From assembly GCA_043228905.1 (NCBI GenBank), contig JBHGNT010000009.1, positions 62,001 through 126,000 of the forward strand: a DNA stretch of 64,000 bases. Reading direction: 5' to 3'. Below are positions 1-11,900 of this stretch, one piece after another. The position numbers and the translations under genes are program-made. The notes under the pieces were generated by a model that was not told where the DNA came from, did no database searches, and saw nothing but the letters and a program-made list of their open reading frames with translations. Source of the stretch: Azolla caroliniana (lineage: Eukaryota > Polypodiophyta). Position 1 is the stretch's first letter, and every line of letters starts with the position of its first letter.

Positions 1-1103
1 CCCCCGACCCGGATTCCCGCCGATGCTGAGTAGTTAACGACCTCTGCATGTTGTGCCGCGGCCTCTTCCATCAACTGCTTCATTCCGTCGCACCCCGTAT
101 TCAACTCTAGGGCTTTCCGGGTCTCGCTCGCGTGCACCCGCCCGTTCTAGAGGTACACCACATTGGTCCTGAGTACCTCGACGAAATATGCGCATTCTTT
201 CCGGATCTGGCCGATCGCGTCACACCACATTCACCGTTGCCCCGTCGGCGGCCTTCGGTCACGAGACTGTTCGCCGTTGTCCCTCCGGGCCTGTGCGATC
301 TGGAGATCTCGCACCATCTGCGACAGCTCTTCTAGAGTCGTGCCTCCAGAGGGACCTCTGACCACTCCGCTCGGGGTTGAGCCCTTCTCAAGCCAACCCC
401 GAGTTTCTTCCTTCCTAACCGGTACCGACACCGGCTCCTCGAGCTCCCTCGCCGGGACCGGCCATGCTACTGACAAGCCCTCGTCGCTCCACTCGCGCCG
501 CTAGTCGAAACGACCGCAAACCCTCCTTACCATGGCCCAGTCTGTCGTGAGCCCTTCATCCATTTCCAACAGGAGACCCACCTTCTCCCGGTCCATGGCG
601 TCCACCAACTTGATGAATAGTAATACCCGACTTGTGTCGAGCACGGTCCGGTCCAGCGTTGACAGCTGTGCGAACCGTGCGAACCGTTTCTCGAACTCCT
701 GGAGGAGCGCTGACGTGTTTCTCCCCTTCCCTAGGCTCTCAACCCACGCCATGATTTCTCGCTTCGACAGCCGAAGCGAGTCATCGAACCCATACATCTC
801 GAGGAGCTGCAGCTCGAACCCCTCCCAAGTCTGGCATCCGGCCAGCACCTCGAGCACCTCTGCATGGATGCTCAACGTCACCACCCGAGGGAATCCGGAC
901 AATCGCCTGTCCACCGAGATATCCCTCATGATCATTTCGGCCTAGTAGGTCTCCAAGTAGCTCGTGGCATTCTTCCCACCGAATCGACCTATGGTGCCGA
1001 CAATCGACTCAATGGCCCTGTTGAGGGCACCCGTTCCCTCGCAAGCGCTCACTAGCCAATCGACGGCTACGACCATAGCTTCAGCAAGCTCAGATCCCCT
1101 CAT
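1..1103 (-). pseudogene. Gypsy-1 gag fragment (degraded)
   Basis: Gag would form the virus-like particle of the element. The likely start is the ATG at 1103, which opens with MRGSELAEAM and matches the Gypsy-3 gag start MRGSDLAEAM. The frame is broken by a TAG at 942-944 and by a second stop between the 501-935 and 231-476 open segments. The run LSTLDRTVLDTSRVLLF is nearly the same as in Gypsy-3. A zinc knuckle lies near 180-225, but its histidine is replaced (GQIRKEC where Gypsy-3 has GHIRKDC). This copy should not encode a working Gag. Confidence 0.8.
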
Positions 1104-1147
1104 CCTTCACTCCTTTGCCGCATGTTTCACGTCGGGTTCACCAAATA

Positions 1148-1213
1148 TGTCGAGTTGTTATGCTCTTCGCGTGTGGAAGGAGGCGAGACCGCGGAGGCCT
1201 TGAACCAAGGAGC

Positions 1214-1257
<44 letters not shown>

Positions 1258-1758
1258 AAGTCTTAATTACAAAACAGTAACGATTACAACCGGCAAGCCG
1301 GCAACGGACCCAACTCAGGCGAACACACACACACACCTCACGCATGCACACAGCCCGATTGCACTGTGGAGCCTCTACCAGAAGCACACGGGTTGTCCAC
1401 GAAGCAGAGGCAACTCAGTCCGAAATCCAGCGAACGATGGAGGAGGGAGCTTGGTCCCAGTCCGACAGCACTTCGTCCTTGCTCCTCAAAACACGATACT
1501 TCATCTTCCTTCTTCCTTCCCTTTTATAGGCCGTCGAGGCAGGCCATTGCACCCTCGTTTTCATCAATTTATTCTCTGTCCTTTCGGGCAGAGATACTCC
1601 TCGATTTCCTAGACATTCAATGTGTCACATCTAGTCTATTTACACCCACCGTCCTACTCCTAGTTATGTACAAGGTAGCAATTAGTGTGGAAAAGTGTAG
1701 TTGTGGTTCATGCGCTCTACTTCGCTGATTCCGCTTCTGGCCGGTTTTCTTCATGACA
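1148..1758 (-). repeat. Gypsy-1 5' LTR (611 bp)
   Basis: On the plus strand it begins TGTCG and ends ATGACA, matching the Gypsy-3 LTR ends (TGTCG...ACGACA). The core CAGCACTTCGTCCT near 1464-1480 and the plus-strand motif CCTTTTATAGG near 1520 (a TATAAAAGG box for leftward transcription) are shared with both Gypsy-3 LTRs. It contains a long GA/CT run at 1216-1256. The flank just outside is CCGT. Confidence 0.85.
1216..1256. repeat. (GA)n microsatellite inside Gypsy-1 LTR
   Basis: About 20 GA units. Relative to leftward transcription it is a CT run downstream of the TATA box, so it would lie in the transcript leader. The Gypsy-3 LTRs carry a shorter GA tract at the same place. Confidence 0.95.
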
Positions 1759-4473
1759 CCGTTCAACTATTTTTGGTGCTCTTTACAACAATTTGCATTC
1801 CCAAACAGTAACCTAACTATATCTACCCTTAACAATAGGATTAGTGAAAATTAACCATAAATCGTGTGATTGTCAAATCTAAACTACGATTTATACACAA
1901 AAAATGAAATTTAGTTAAAATAAACTTACACTTAGGAAGAAATGCTTCTTTGCTCTTTGCCTAAGTGTTAGGTGCCTTAGGATCTTACTGAAATCTCACC
2001 AATCTTGCAACTTCAACATGATACCTAATGGTTTTCTTCTTGTAAGATTGTTGTAGGATCATGCCAGCATGCACCGTATTGTCAGAGAGATAGTCATTGA
2101 TGCCCATATTAGTCACTTGTTAGCATTTCTACATTATCTAAGCTTTCTTTCTATAACAAACTCTCTCTTGATCTCAGAAACACTTCATCTTAACAACAAG
2201 TCTAAGTTGCTAACATGTACATGAAAACTTTGAAGGAAAGACAATAAAATAAATGCAATGAATTTCAGGATATTACCAGCAGGTGGCACTGTAGGAGTGT
2301 TAATAGGCACAAAAACTCGCAATGGAATCATGAGTAACAGGCTATTAGAAGACAATATTGAGCTTGGAAAGGCTTTGGATAGGTGGATCATGACTTAACA
2401 AAGTTTTTTTTTTTTTTGTGTGGTGTACTTGGTGAGGTATAACAAATATTTTCAACTTTGATTTCGAGATACAAGGATGTGGGATGCATTGATTTTGGCC
2501 TTGAGAAGTTTGCCAAGGTGGTAGTGAAAGAGTGATTGACATGCATAGAAAATCACATTGAAATTATGAGTAAGAGGTTGTTAGAAGATAATATTGAGCT
2601 TGGGAATGCTTTGTTGGATATGTATGCTATATGTGCCAATCTTGAAAAAAAAACAATCGATGATATTTCAGTTTGAGATGTAAATGATATTCTTGCAAAA
2701 AAAAATGTTCTCTTGTGAAATGCATCTATTACAAGATATGTTGAGCATGGATCAGCGAAGATTGGTACTATAAAGGTGGAGCAACAATTGAAGCATGAGC
2801 ACATTATGTAATGAAGGCAAGTTGAAGGTCGCCATTTATCACATATGATTTGAGGAGATATGATACAACAGCTTCCCATGTTATTGGGATATATTGAGTA
2901 GGATAAGAATGAGGATGTTATACAACTCTATCCTTGAAGGCCTGTGTAAGGTGTCTAATTATTATGATGTCATTTTCTGGTATGATGAAAGTAGGCGGCA
3001 GGATCTATGGCTAGTCATTGGGATAGTCCTTTTTCCTCTTATTTTTCATCTCTTTTGTAGTTTGTACTTGATAGGTTTTTTAAAACTAATGGAAGGATAT
3101 TTTGTTTTGGAAAATAAAATAAAATGCAATGAAGTCACAATGGTAGAGCTACCAACAAATCACTGCTTTATTCCTCAATCACAATGCTTACAACATGACT
3201 TGTTTAATAGTCTTATGGTGGGGGAGAGTGATTAAACAAAGGAGAGTGTGAGTGTTTAAGTTAATAATGAAGAGAATGAAGAAGAGGAGGGTAAAAAGCT
3301 TATAGTTTTGTTTTATACATCATTTGCAAAAGATTTGACATATTACAATCATGGTCCTTTGTTGACATGTATTTCTCCTTATGCTCTCTTCATCTCTTTT
3401 TGTGTCTTACCCATATGTTTAGTCTTGTGGGTTCAACCCATGCTTAACATACTAAGTACTTAGATTATATCAGGATAAAAACACTTGAGTGCATGGGAAT
3501 CAAGGATTTTAGTATAGAAAATACATAATGTAAGTTTATTGTGAAAAAATGTTAATAGCCAATTGACACACCATTCCTTGTTTTAAAAGTTAGCATGCTT
3601 AATGCACATAACATAAAGTCATTGATACGATTACAAATATGAATCAATTAATCAAATTATGTATGTGATACATGTGTAACTCCTTGCTATTGAACAAGAT
3701 CTCGAGATAAGCAAAATGTCCATTAAGCGGCAAGCCACATAAAATTGTTGGAAGAGATGTGAGAAGATCGAATTCCATTAGAGAATATGAAAAGCAAGGT
3801 AGTTTAGTTTATGAACACCAACCTAATTAAGGGGCCTTACATCAAGTGAGAATCATGTATTAGTTGGAGCTTTTCCTTTTCATCGTTTTCAACCTTTAAA
3901 GCTCATTGTGAACAAAAAAGTGTATGTATACATGTAACATGATCTCAAACTTGGGTGGGTTGTGGAAAGTTGAGCCATGTTTTCACAAGAAATATAGTTT
4001 TGTAAATGAATTCAAACACTGATCATGGAAAGTGGATTTGCAAAGCCAAACTTGACCGCATAGTGTTATATATTATACAACCTCAAACTAGAAAACATAA
4101 ATGCTTGTTTGATACTAAACATAAGGTTACAACGATCTTGTTGAGCTTGAAGTGGAAACTTTAAGTTTTCAAAGGATAAGCTTCACGATGACTCTATGTT
4201 ATTTATACAATTAATTTATCAATACAAATTTTATGATTGTATAAAAGGCAATATTTCCATATATTGCTTCGGCGCTTGATAGTAATCTTCATGCTTTATG
4301 ATTTTGTTTCGTAAAGCCATTTTTTAGGAAGAAATTGACATGTTTACAATCTCAAACTAAAATATTAACAAGTTTTATAATAAATGTAACATTAAAAACC
4401 CAAAACCTGGAGGTTACAACACAAAATACATGCTAGCATATTGCTTATATACTTGAGTCTTGGAATTTCAACA
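1759..4473. other. AT-rich intergenic DNA with a PPR-like fossil
   Basis: No intact gene is visible. A decayed PPR-like stretch lies at about 2470-2790 and is listed separately. Its LEDNIELG segment occurs a second time at 2345-2375, suggesting an old local duplication. Near 3080-3120 an ACTAATGGAAGG...AAAATAAAATAAAAT stretch resembles the tail of the LINEs at 46.3 and 49.0 kb, so a short LINE 3' end may be inserted here. From 3.3 to 4.4 kb I recognise nothing. Confidence 0.6.
2470..2790 (+). pseudogene. PPR-repeat protein fossil
   Basis: The plus-strand translation contains LGNALLDMYAICANLEK, very like the plant PPR motif (V)GNALxDMYAKCGNLE. It is followed after in-frame stops by KNVLL, a stop, and NASITRYVEHG, resembling the VVSWNAxIxGYVxHG part of the next repeat. 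The stop (TGA) sits where the family normally has tryptophan (TGG). PPR proteins bind organellar RNA; this remnant is too short and broken to work. The assignment rests on motif resemblance only. Confidence 0.45.
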
Positions 4474-4477
4474 CCGT

Positions 4478-5429
4478 TGTCGAGGAAATCCGCATGAATG
4501 TGTCGAACCGGGGAGGGACCACCGGGGTCTCGGACCAAGGAGCCGGTAAGGGAAGAGAGACTATCCAGATCGGCGTCCAGATAGCTTTGTCAGAACGCAG
4601 TTCGAAGCCAATTAAGAGGAGAGGGATTGTCTGGATCGTTTTCTGAATAACTTTGCTGGCACACGGGATCGGGCACGCCACCAATCTGAACTAGTCACCG
4701 GATACCAGACGGTGAGTACACAAGTTCGGATGCATATGCTTTTCTAGACCAATGTTTGGAAAGCAACAAATGAGCACACGGGCTCAAAGACTCGAGTATG
4801 TGCGGGACAAAAAGGGAACAGAGGTGAGAATGCGGACAGAAACAGAAAGACACCACGACACAGAAGAATCTGGATACAACAAATGATCGGTTAGTTAGGA
4901 ATAAAGAAATACAACTGGACTCGGCCGACAATAGAGCTATTAACTCAACACACTCATACACACAGACACTAATGAGCCTTCGATCAGGAGCACACGGGCT
5001 ACCAGCGCGAAACGGAGGCCTCACAGCACAACAATAGAGACAAAAACAAAGAATGGTGAAAACGGTAATCTGCAAAGCTCGGTCCAACAACACTTCGTTC
5101 TCCAAAATCGTGGATCCTTTCCTCAACCTTCTCTCTCTCATTTTATAGCTTAAGGAGAGAGAGAACGTTACATCAGGTTGTTAAGACAACCACTTTTTTG
5201 GCCCGAGTCTCTCCTCGATTTCCTCTCATCAATCCCCTTTATTCCTCTACTCATGTGGTCATAAAAGTACCTATTGAATCACTCCTACCTAGTATTCATT
5301 AACACTTAAACTAACACTATATATTTACACATATTGGTACATCAAAACGGTTTCGTGTGCATCCATGCACACCTTCGTTCACGCGCATCCGGCTCCTTTT
5401 TCTCCCTATGGCCGGAATCCTCCACGACA
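4478..5429 (-). mobile_element. Solo LTR (952 bp) related to the Gypsy-1/Gypsy-3 family
   Basis: The plus strand begins TGTCGAGG and ends CCACGACA, as in the Gypsy-3 LTRs. The ACAACACTTCGTTCTCC core and the ATTTTATAGC motif (TATA box for leftward transcription, about 5141-5150) align in order with the Gypsy-3 LTR. The flanks are CCGT on both sides (4474-4477 and 5430-5433), a 4-bp target duplication. No internal gag or pol sequence is present. This is the pattern expected when the two LTRs of an inserted element recombine and leave one. It is longer than the other LTRs of the group, so it is probably a subfamily. Confidence 0.75.
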
Positions 5430-5433
5430 CCGT

Positions 5434-6901
5434 GACTCATAACTATGAATCCAAGCTTTATCACTTAAAAGGAAATTGTGTTGGTTTTGTCTCCTATATC
5501 ATAGGTCTAGAGGTCACGTTCATCTATTTAAGTAGATTTCCGCATAATTTTGAGAATTAAACTATTTTGATCAACTAGACACTCCTTACATTGAAAAGGC
5601 TTACAAAGTTGAGACATAATTAACAAGAACTTGAAATATAAACATTTGTGCCTAATATTTAAATTAATTGACTCGTAGGCAAAAGGGCAATTGATTAGTG
5701 GAGAGGAAGCTTGAAATAACTTCTTTCACAATCCCATGACTGAATAAAACCTAACCCTTTATGTAGTGGCGATATTGAGGACAAGCCTTATTATGCATTG
5801 CTTTTCTCTATCATAGTTGTATAATTGTAACATACCATATCAAATACTATCAAACTTGGATGGACTATTTATTGGCAATGAACCAAATTACTGCAATATC
5901 ATATATGGGTCATGCAAGAAGTAGCATGTTTCAAATGTACAACGAAACACAATAAGCAATGCACAATCCAAATTAGAATAAGTTAATGATAATCTCAATA
6001 TGACAAATTGACCCACGTGTCAAGTATGTATAAGATACTCCTAAGCTACCATGATATATATCTTCAATGATGATTTAATGTTGACGGTGAAAGGATCAAT
6101 GTAATGGTCATCAATGCAAAAGCAAATATGAAATTCAAATTAATGTTGTCCACAAGTGGCAAAGTCAAAGAGCATGAAATAAAGAAGGCCATGGTTTGTA
6201 GCCTTGGATGTAGAAACAAGATTTGGGTAAGGTTTGGGCTATGGAACATACACTTATGTTTTTGAAGTAAGTGATAATCAATTATTAACTACTATGATTA
6301 AAGCCTCAATATCTTATGCATATTTGCATCAGAATTGTACTTACGTTTAATAAGAAGACTTATGATAGGACATTCAAGTGTACACGGTTAAATATGCAGG
6401 ATATGCAACTACTCTTGAGTCTTGATTGTATGTGTATTTCGATCATTTAGTGCTTGGTCAATAGAGATTGAGACCAAAGTTCAAAAGGAATTCTAATGGA
6501 AGTCAATATGTGTGTATACTTGGGGGTTGGCCCAATAGAATTTCCAATTTCGATGTTATCCATGCATGGATCAATGGCACTAGGAAGTGGGTTGGGCCAT
6601 GAGTCACCGAATCATGCATGCCACCCACAAATCGATTAAAGAGTATATGGTTTTAAAAGAAAGCACATTGAGTGCAAATCAAACATGTACATAATATAAG
6701 GTGGGATGATTTTGGTTACATTGAATGAAAGTGCAAGAAAGAAACATGCACGATCCAAAGCAATACAACTCTCATGCATATGATGCCTCTCAAGGTTCCA
6801 CCTACATGATACATCTCAATTCTTGGGTCACAAATGTTGGATGTGGTTGGAAACACAACTCGTTATTAGATGTGATAATATACCATCACAAATGTGGATG
6901 A

Positions 6902-6997
<96 letters not shown>

Positions 6998-7499
6998 GAA
7001 GGGTTTGTAAGTTTACATTTGAAACATGATTATATAGTGTACAGTAAAACTGATGGCCGAGACAACAATCGGACTGTAGAGTGAATGTGAGTACATATAT
7101 GGGACTTGGGAGACATATATGTGTGTGGGGGTGTGTGTGTGAACGTGACTACATATATGGGAGACATATTTTGAATTTGAAAGCGCTCTTTCTCTCAATG
7201 TGACCGATGGAATGGAAGGAAGGAAGGATAAAGAAGTAAATTGCTAAAAGTTTTGAACCTAAAACAAAAAAAGGGAGAGGCTTTCCTCTCCCAATGAAAA
7301 GCCAAAGCGCCGGAGTCGGTCGTTATGCATTAGATTTGACGGAGAAGGTCACTGGACGGGAAACCGCCGATCTCGGAAAACCACCTCGGAAAACCGCCTC
7401 TTTACGTATTCCCCGCTTACCGCTTCATTTTCTCTCCTCTTTCTCGTAACTTCGATCAAACTCTACTCTTGGGTCCCTTCGCCTTCTGCGTAATTCACT
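5434..7499. other. AT-rich intergenic DNA
   Basis: No coding region, RNA gene or transposon end is recognisable apart from the microsatellite at 6904-6994. Short open frames here have no recognisable motifs. Confidence 0.6.
6904..6994. repeat. Compound microsatellite (GT)n-(GA)n
   Basis: About 25 GT units are followed, after a GATA-like interruption, by about 19 GA units. It lies roughly 0.85 kb upstream of the OVATE gene. Confidence 0.97.
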
Positions 7500-7831
7500 T
7501 CACATACATATATATAATTATAAGCAGCTTAACTCTCGCTGATTAGAGCCCTATTTATAGTCCCCCCCCCCCCCCCCCCATTCCTTAATCACGCCCTAAT
7601 CACTCTCTGCTTCGCCTAATTAACTTCTGCTCCTAAAAAACAAAAAACCCCCATGCGACGCATGACTAACAAAGTGAATCCACACCCCCCAGCCATTAGA
7701 CCATAATTACACCTTGCGGATTCTACCATCTATGTGTATCTAATATCTACTCTGCTGATTATTCACTAACCATGCGGGTCCCTTGATTAATCTACTCATC
7801 ATCCATCACTCACTCACCGACTGTTGGAATC
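7500..7831 (+). promoter_or_regulatory. Putative promoter and 5' leader of the OVATE gene
   Basis: TATA-like stretches occur at about 7507-7520 (TATATATAATTATAA) and at 7551-7560 (CTATTTATAG). An 18-base C homopolymer follows at about 7562-7579. The position is reasonable for a plant core promoter with a 250-base leader, but the transcription start cannot be fixed from sequence alone. Confidence 0.4.
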
Positions 7832-8911
7832 ATGCTGCCCTCCTGGGTTCATAAGGCCAGGACCCGATCATCCGATGGCACCGTCATCAAGGAGAAGATT
7901 AGTAAGGATGCTTCCCCGCTGCTTAGTGACAGACCATCATCATTATGTCAGAAGATTAATCACAGTACCAATCCTGACCTAAAGATCGATATACAGAATC
8001 TGAATCCTGTGGATTTCACCCCAGAATCGGTGGATCGCGCCACCCGTAGGTCGTATTTGCACTCGAATTCGAACAATTCTTCCTGCACAACCATGGTCAG
8101 CGCCGATCGGTTGAGCAACTCCTCTGCTGATTCAATGTCCATGTGCAGTTATCACGAGGTGAAGAAGAGTAGTCTGATGTCCTTGTTGCAGCAAGAGAGG
8201 ATTGATTGTGGCAAGGTTTCTCCCTGGCGGCCTGTGTCTACGAGCGGGGGGAATCGCCAATTGGGAAGTCCGAACATAAACACGCATACAGGTGGATTAA
8301 TCATAGAGGGGAAGGAGAGATTAGAATGCGATGATGATGACCGTAGGATTAATGACGACGGTGCCATAAACCCTCAAGCTAACCCTAATTCTACAGTTCC
8401 TAATTGTGGCACCACTGCTGAAGTAAATGTAGCATCATCAGATGAGACATGGAGAAACAGAGGCATCGTGGCCGGCATGTCCATCCCTCTGGTCAAGTTT
8501 TCTCGCCATCCTTACCAGGATTTGAGGCAATCCATGTGTGAAATGGTGACGGAGATCATAGCACACTACACCATGATGGTCATCGATGCAGACAACATCA
8601 AGCTCAGGGAGCAGTTGACAGAGGCAGAGGCAGAGGCAGAGGTCACAGGTGATGGCGATCTTGCCATGGCATTAATGGCAATGGATACTACTTCATCAGA
8701 TTCAGATTTCCATAGCTCCAAGAATGGCTATGCTGGTATTGTAATGAGAGAACTGGTGGTTGAGCTAGAGGAGCTCATGTACTGCTACCTCACCCTCAAC
8801 TCCCCTCACCTCTCCCATCTCATCCAACAAGCTTTCGCTGATGTCTGGACTAATCATGCGTTGATCCAACTCCAACAATTGCTAATCATGATTAAGGATA
8901 CCCACTTATGA
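7832..8911 (+). CDS. OVATE family protein (transcriptional repressor)
   Basis: The product has 359 residues and a single open frame starting at ATG 7832. The C-terminal OVATE domain is recognisable in two parts. HPYQDLRQSMCEMVTEI (about residues 226-242) matches the DPYxDFRxSMxEMI half, and ELEELMYCYLTLNSPHLSHL (about 311-330) followed by IQQAFADVW matches the second half. OVATE proteins are plant nuclear repressors that act with TALE homeodomain factors and in organ shape and cell wall control. About 60 extra residues, including an EAEAEAEV run and a low-complexity acidic/serine stretch, separate the two halves; most family members have a compact domain of about 60-70 residues. The N-terminal 210 residues are Ser/Asn-rich and not recognisable. 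Most members of the family lack introns, as here. Confidence 0.85.
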   Translation: MLPSWVHKARTRSSDGTVIKEKISKDASPLLSDRPSSLCQKINHSTNPDLKIDIQNLNPVDFTPESVDRATRRSYLHSNSNNSSCTTMVSADRLSNSSADSMSMCSYHEVKKSSLMSLLQQERIDCGKVSPWRPVSTSGGNRQLGSPNINTHTGGLIIEGKERLECDDDDRRINDDGAINPQANPNSTVPNCGTTAEVNVASSDETWRNRGIVAGMSIPLVKFSRHPYQDLRQSMCEMVTEIIAHYTMMVIDADNIKLREQLTEAEAEAEVTGDGDLAMALMAMDTTSSDSDFHSSKNGYAGIVMRELVVELEELMYCYLTLNSPHLSHLIQQAFADVWTNHALIQLQQLLIMIKDTHL

Positions 8912-11900
8912 AATTGCTACTCATGATTGCGGATGCTTTCATAACTATACCCCTACTATTTGCTAATCATGAAATTTAAGGACACTCCCCATGTTGTTAA
9001 ATCACGATCTGAGGACATACTCATAGATTTGTTAATCGTGATTATGGCTATTTACTCCCTCTATATTGTGGTATTAGCTTGATCCAGAACATCGGTGAAC
9101 ATTATAAGTTGTGCATTGTCTTCTCGTCTTAATATATGCTTTATATTTGCAATGGAAATTCTCGATGACATAACTAACATTCATCTCAATATACTTTGAT
9201 CTTTGCTATATTAGTAGTTCATCATGATTTAGGATGGTCATTTATTTACCCCAATGGTTTATAGTTCCAAAGAACTGGTGTTGGAACTTTAGTGCAATGC
9301 TAGTCTCCTATGGAACCTCTCTGTAATTTCCATGGTATTGTCGATGTCTCGAGGAATTTAGAGATTGAGCTAATTATAATTGTATTGATTGTAGCGTAAG
9401 TAATTAGTGCTTGAATGTTTAGCACCCTAGTATTCTCCAACACTTGTTTCCATTTATCATCAACTTTTGTGTACTGCTATCCATTGCCCAAAGTTGAATC
9501 CTTTGTTTTTGAGTATTTTCCCCAATCATTCTATGCATGCCCACCAACATGTGCACATGAACGCCTTATTTAGACCACAGATCTCGAGGATTGTACACTT
9601 TACATGTGCACCCCAACACTTACATGGAGTCTCTAGGCTGACTTGTGAAAATGTGTGAAAGTTTGCTTTCGCTTTTTCTAATCTTTGGAGTGATATCTCA
9701 AACCTTGATTACAAATGCGTTGGATACATGCCTTTAATTCTGGGGTCACATCGTAATCATAGAAATCATAGTTCTTGTTACAACTCATACATGAAGGAGA
9801 CAATTTTGAGTGTCAAGTTGAAGCCATCATTTTCCTACAGTTGCATGAGCAAAATATTTGAAGGGTTTCGATAAGGCGATTTATGTAGATATCTCATTTG
9901 TAAATCGTGTACAAATAAGATTTGGACAATAAGTGTAGAAATTTTTACACCATAGGTGGAAATGTTAACACTATCCATATCAATTTGCGCACTCTACCTT
10001 GTTCAATATTCCTGGGCTTGAGTCATGATCTTCTTTACCTTTCCTCATAACTAGAGTAAATTGATAAGAAGGAGACGTGTCATAATTGGGGCTTGTAAAA
10101 GCTTATATAAACACAAAAGAGTACATATCTTTTTGTGTCCTTTGTAAGTGAGCTACAGTCGGAATATAGATGGCCATATTGCTACGACATAACTTCATTT
10201 GGGTTACTACAAGAACTTGACCTTAACAAGACACAACATGATGTGAACTCTTTTACAATGTTTGCCTTCTAGTGATGCATATGAATGGTCACATATAGTA
10301 CATAGGTTAAAGTAAATTGACTTTGCATACCAATGTACAACAATATCCGTTGCCTCTTGAGTCGAATCACATTCTACAAGCTATTACATTACAATTTATG
10401 ATCAAAGCAAGTACCTAGAAGCTAGCCTAGATGTTGCATTAATCAAATGGTTTAAAGGGCATGAGGTTGGACAAAGGCTTGATATGTAGAATGAGAGATC
10501 TCCACAAAACATGTAAGTCTTGCCTTGATAGACTTGGAATGTGTATTAGAATTATGGCCATGTGTTCCCACTATGTCATAATACATTAGATGAGTAACAA
10601 AACGAAATCATAAGTAATTGGGAGCACACTTTCAATGAGGAACCTAATTCATGCATCAATGTCCATGATCCCTCTTTTGGCAAATCTTTTCTTGTTTGGA
10701 TTGTAGTTGGCTGGATGAAGACCTTGAGTTTGATATTCAAAACTCATCGTATTTTAATCCCCGCTCCATTGCTTCCATAATACAAAAAAGTACTTTTGAA
10801 TTCATTGTAAGAGTTTCTTAATGAGTGAACACGATAGAATTTAAAAGGGTTTACCCTTCTCCATGAAGTGTAACTTTTGAAACGGCCTACAAAGGGAATT
10901 TCAAATTAAGATGTTTTTAAAGCTTGAAATACTTCACAACTAATTGCCCCTAGAATTTAAAAAATCATTCTATGAATGTGTGTAAGATATGGGTGGTTGC
11001 TTAGTATTATGTAGTTTTCGTTTTTCTTATGTGTATGGACTTATCGAAACGAGAAACAAAAAATTTCTAGATCTTACTACTATCTACTTTCAAACCTTTT
11101 GCCGACCATATCATGTGATCATTTTAAGGCAAAAAACATGAAAGGACATAGAGTTTTGGTTATATATACTAGTGATTTCTTTGCTTAAAATGGCATTCAA
11201 TTGGTTATATCCGAGACTTTTGGGCCTAAAGACCTATATTTGCCCCATTAAACTTTTATAAATGGATGTAATCGAGGTAGTTGGTTGAGATAATGAATAG
11301 TAGATAATAGGATACCCATAAATCTAGTAAAATTTGATTTGCAATTCATAAATCAATGAAGGGCTTCCAAATCTATGACCTTCAAAAAGGTCTCTTTTTG
11401 CGCTTCACATGAGAAAGGGCTCCTAAAAATTCACCGAAAAGCTAGGGTGCTCGTGAAAAACTGGAAGATTAAAGTCTAAGAAGTAAAGCTCTTGAACATG
11501 GATATTAAATATGCACTTTAATTAATATGTTGGAGTAGGTTTGCTTCGGCATTGCTATGGTTATACATCTTTGACCGAAGCAATGCATCATTCTCTATCT
11601 ATTAACCATTCAGCTTGTATGTACTATGAATATGTAAATGAAAGTACATGCATTCACACTTCTAGAAAATATATTTTCACAATAGTAATACTATTAACCA
11701 TGTAGTGTTTTACCATAATTGTGTAAAAAAATGTCGTTATGGTTCGACAACATGCCATTCATGATTAAAATCCCAATAAGAAAATTTAGGATGGAGCATT
11801 TTCAAAAAATAATAATAACTCTTGGCTTTCTCATATTTTTTATGGCAAAAGCAATGTTAAGATAAAATGGCTTTTTGAAGTTGAGAAAAAGCGATTATAC

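Larger units (their letters stand above)
1..1758 (-). mobile_element. Gypsy-1: 5' end of a Ty3/gypsy LTR retrotransposon, cut by window edge
   Basis: The element reads leftward: a 5' LTR, a primer-binding-like site at 1127-1143 and the start of gag, after which the window ends. The site ends in TGG on the sense strand, so it would pair with a tRNA ending in CCA. It is the same sequence as the one in Gypsy-3 (32741-32757). The gag region is clearly homologous to that of Gypsy-3 but more degraded. The remaining pol and the 3' LTR must lie left of the window, so a target duplication cannot be tested. Confidence 0.85.
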
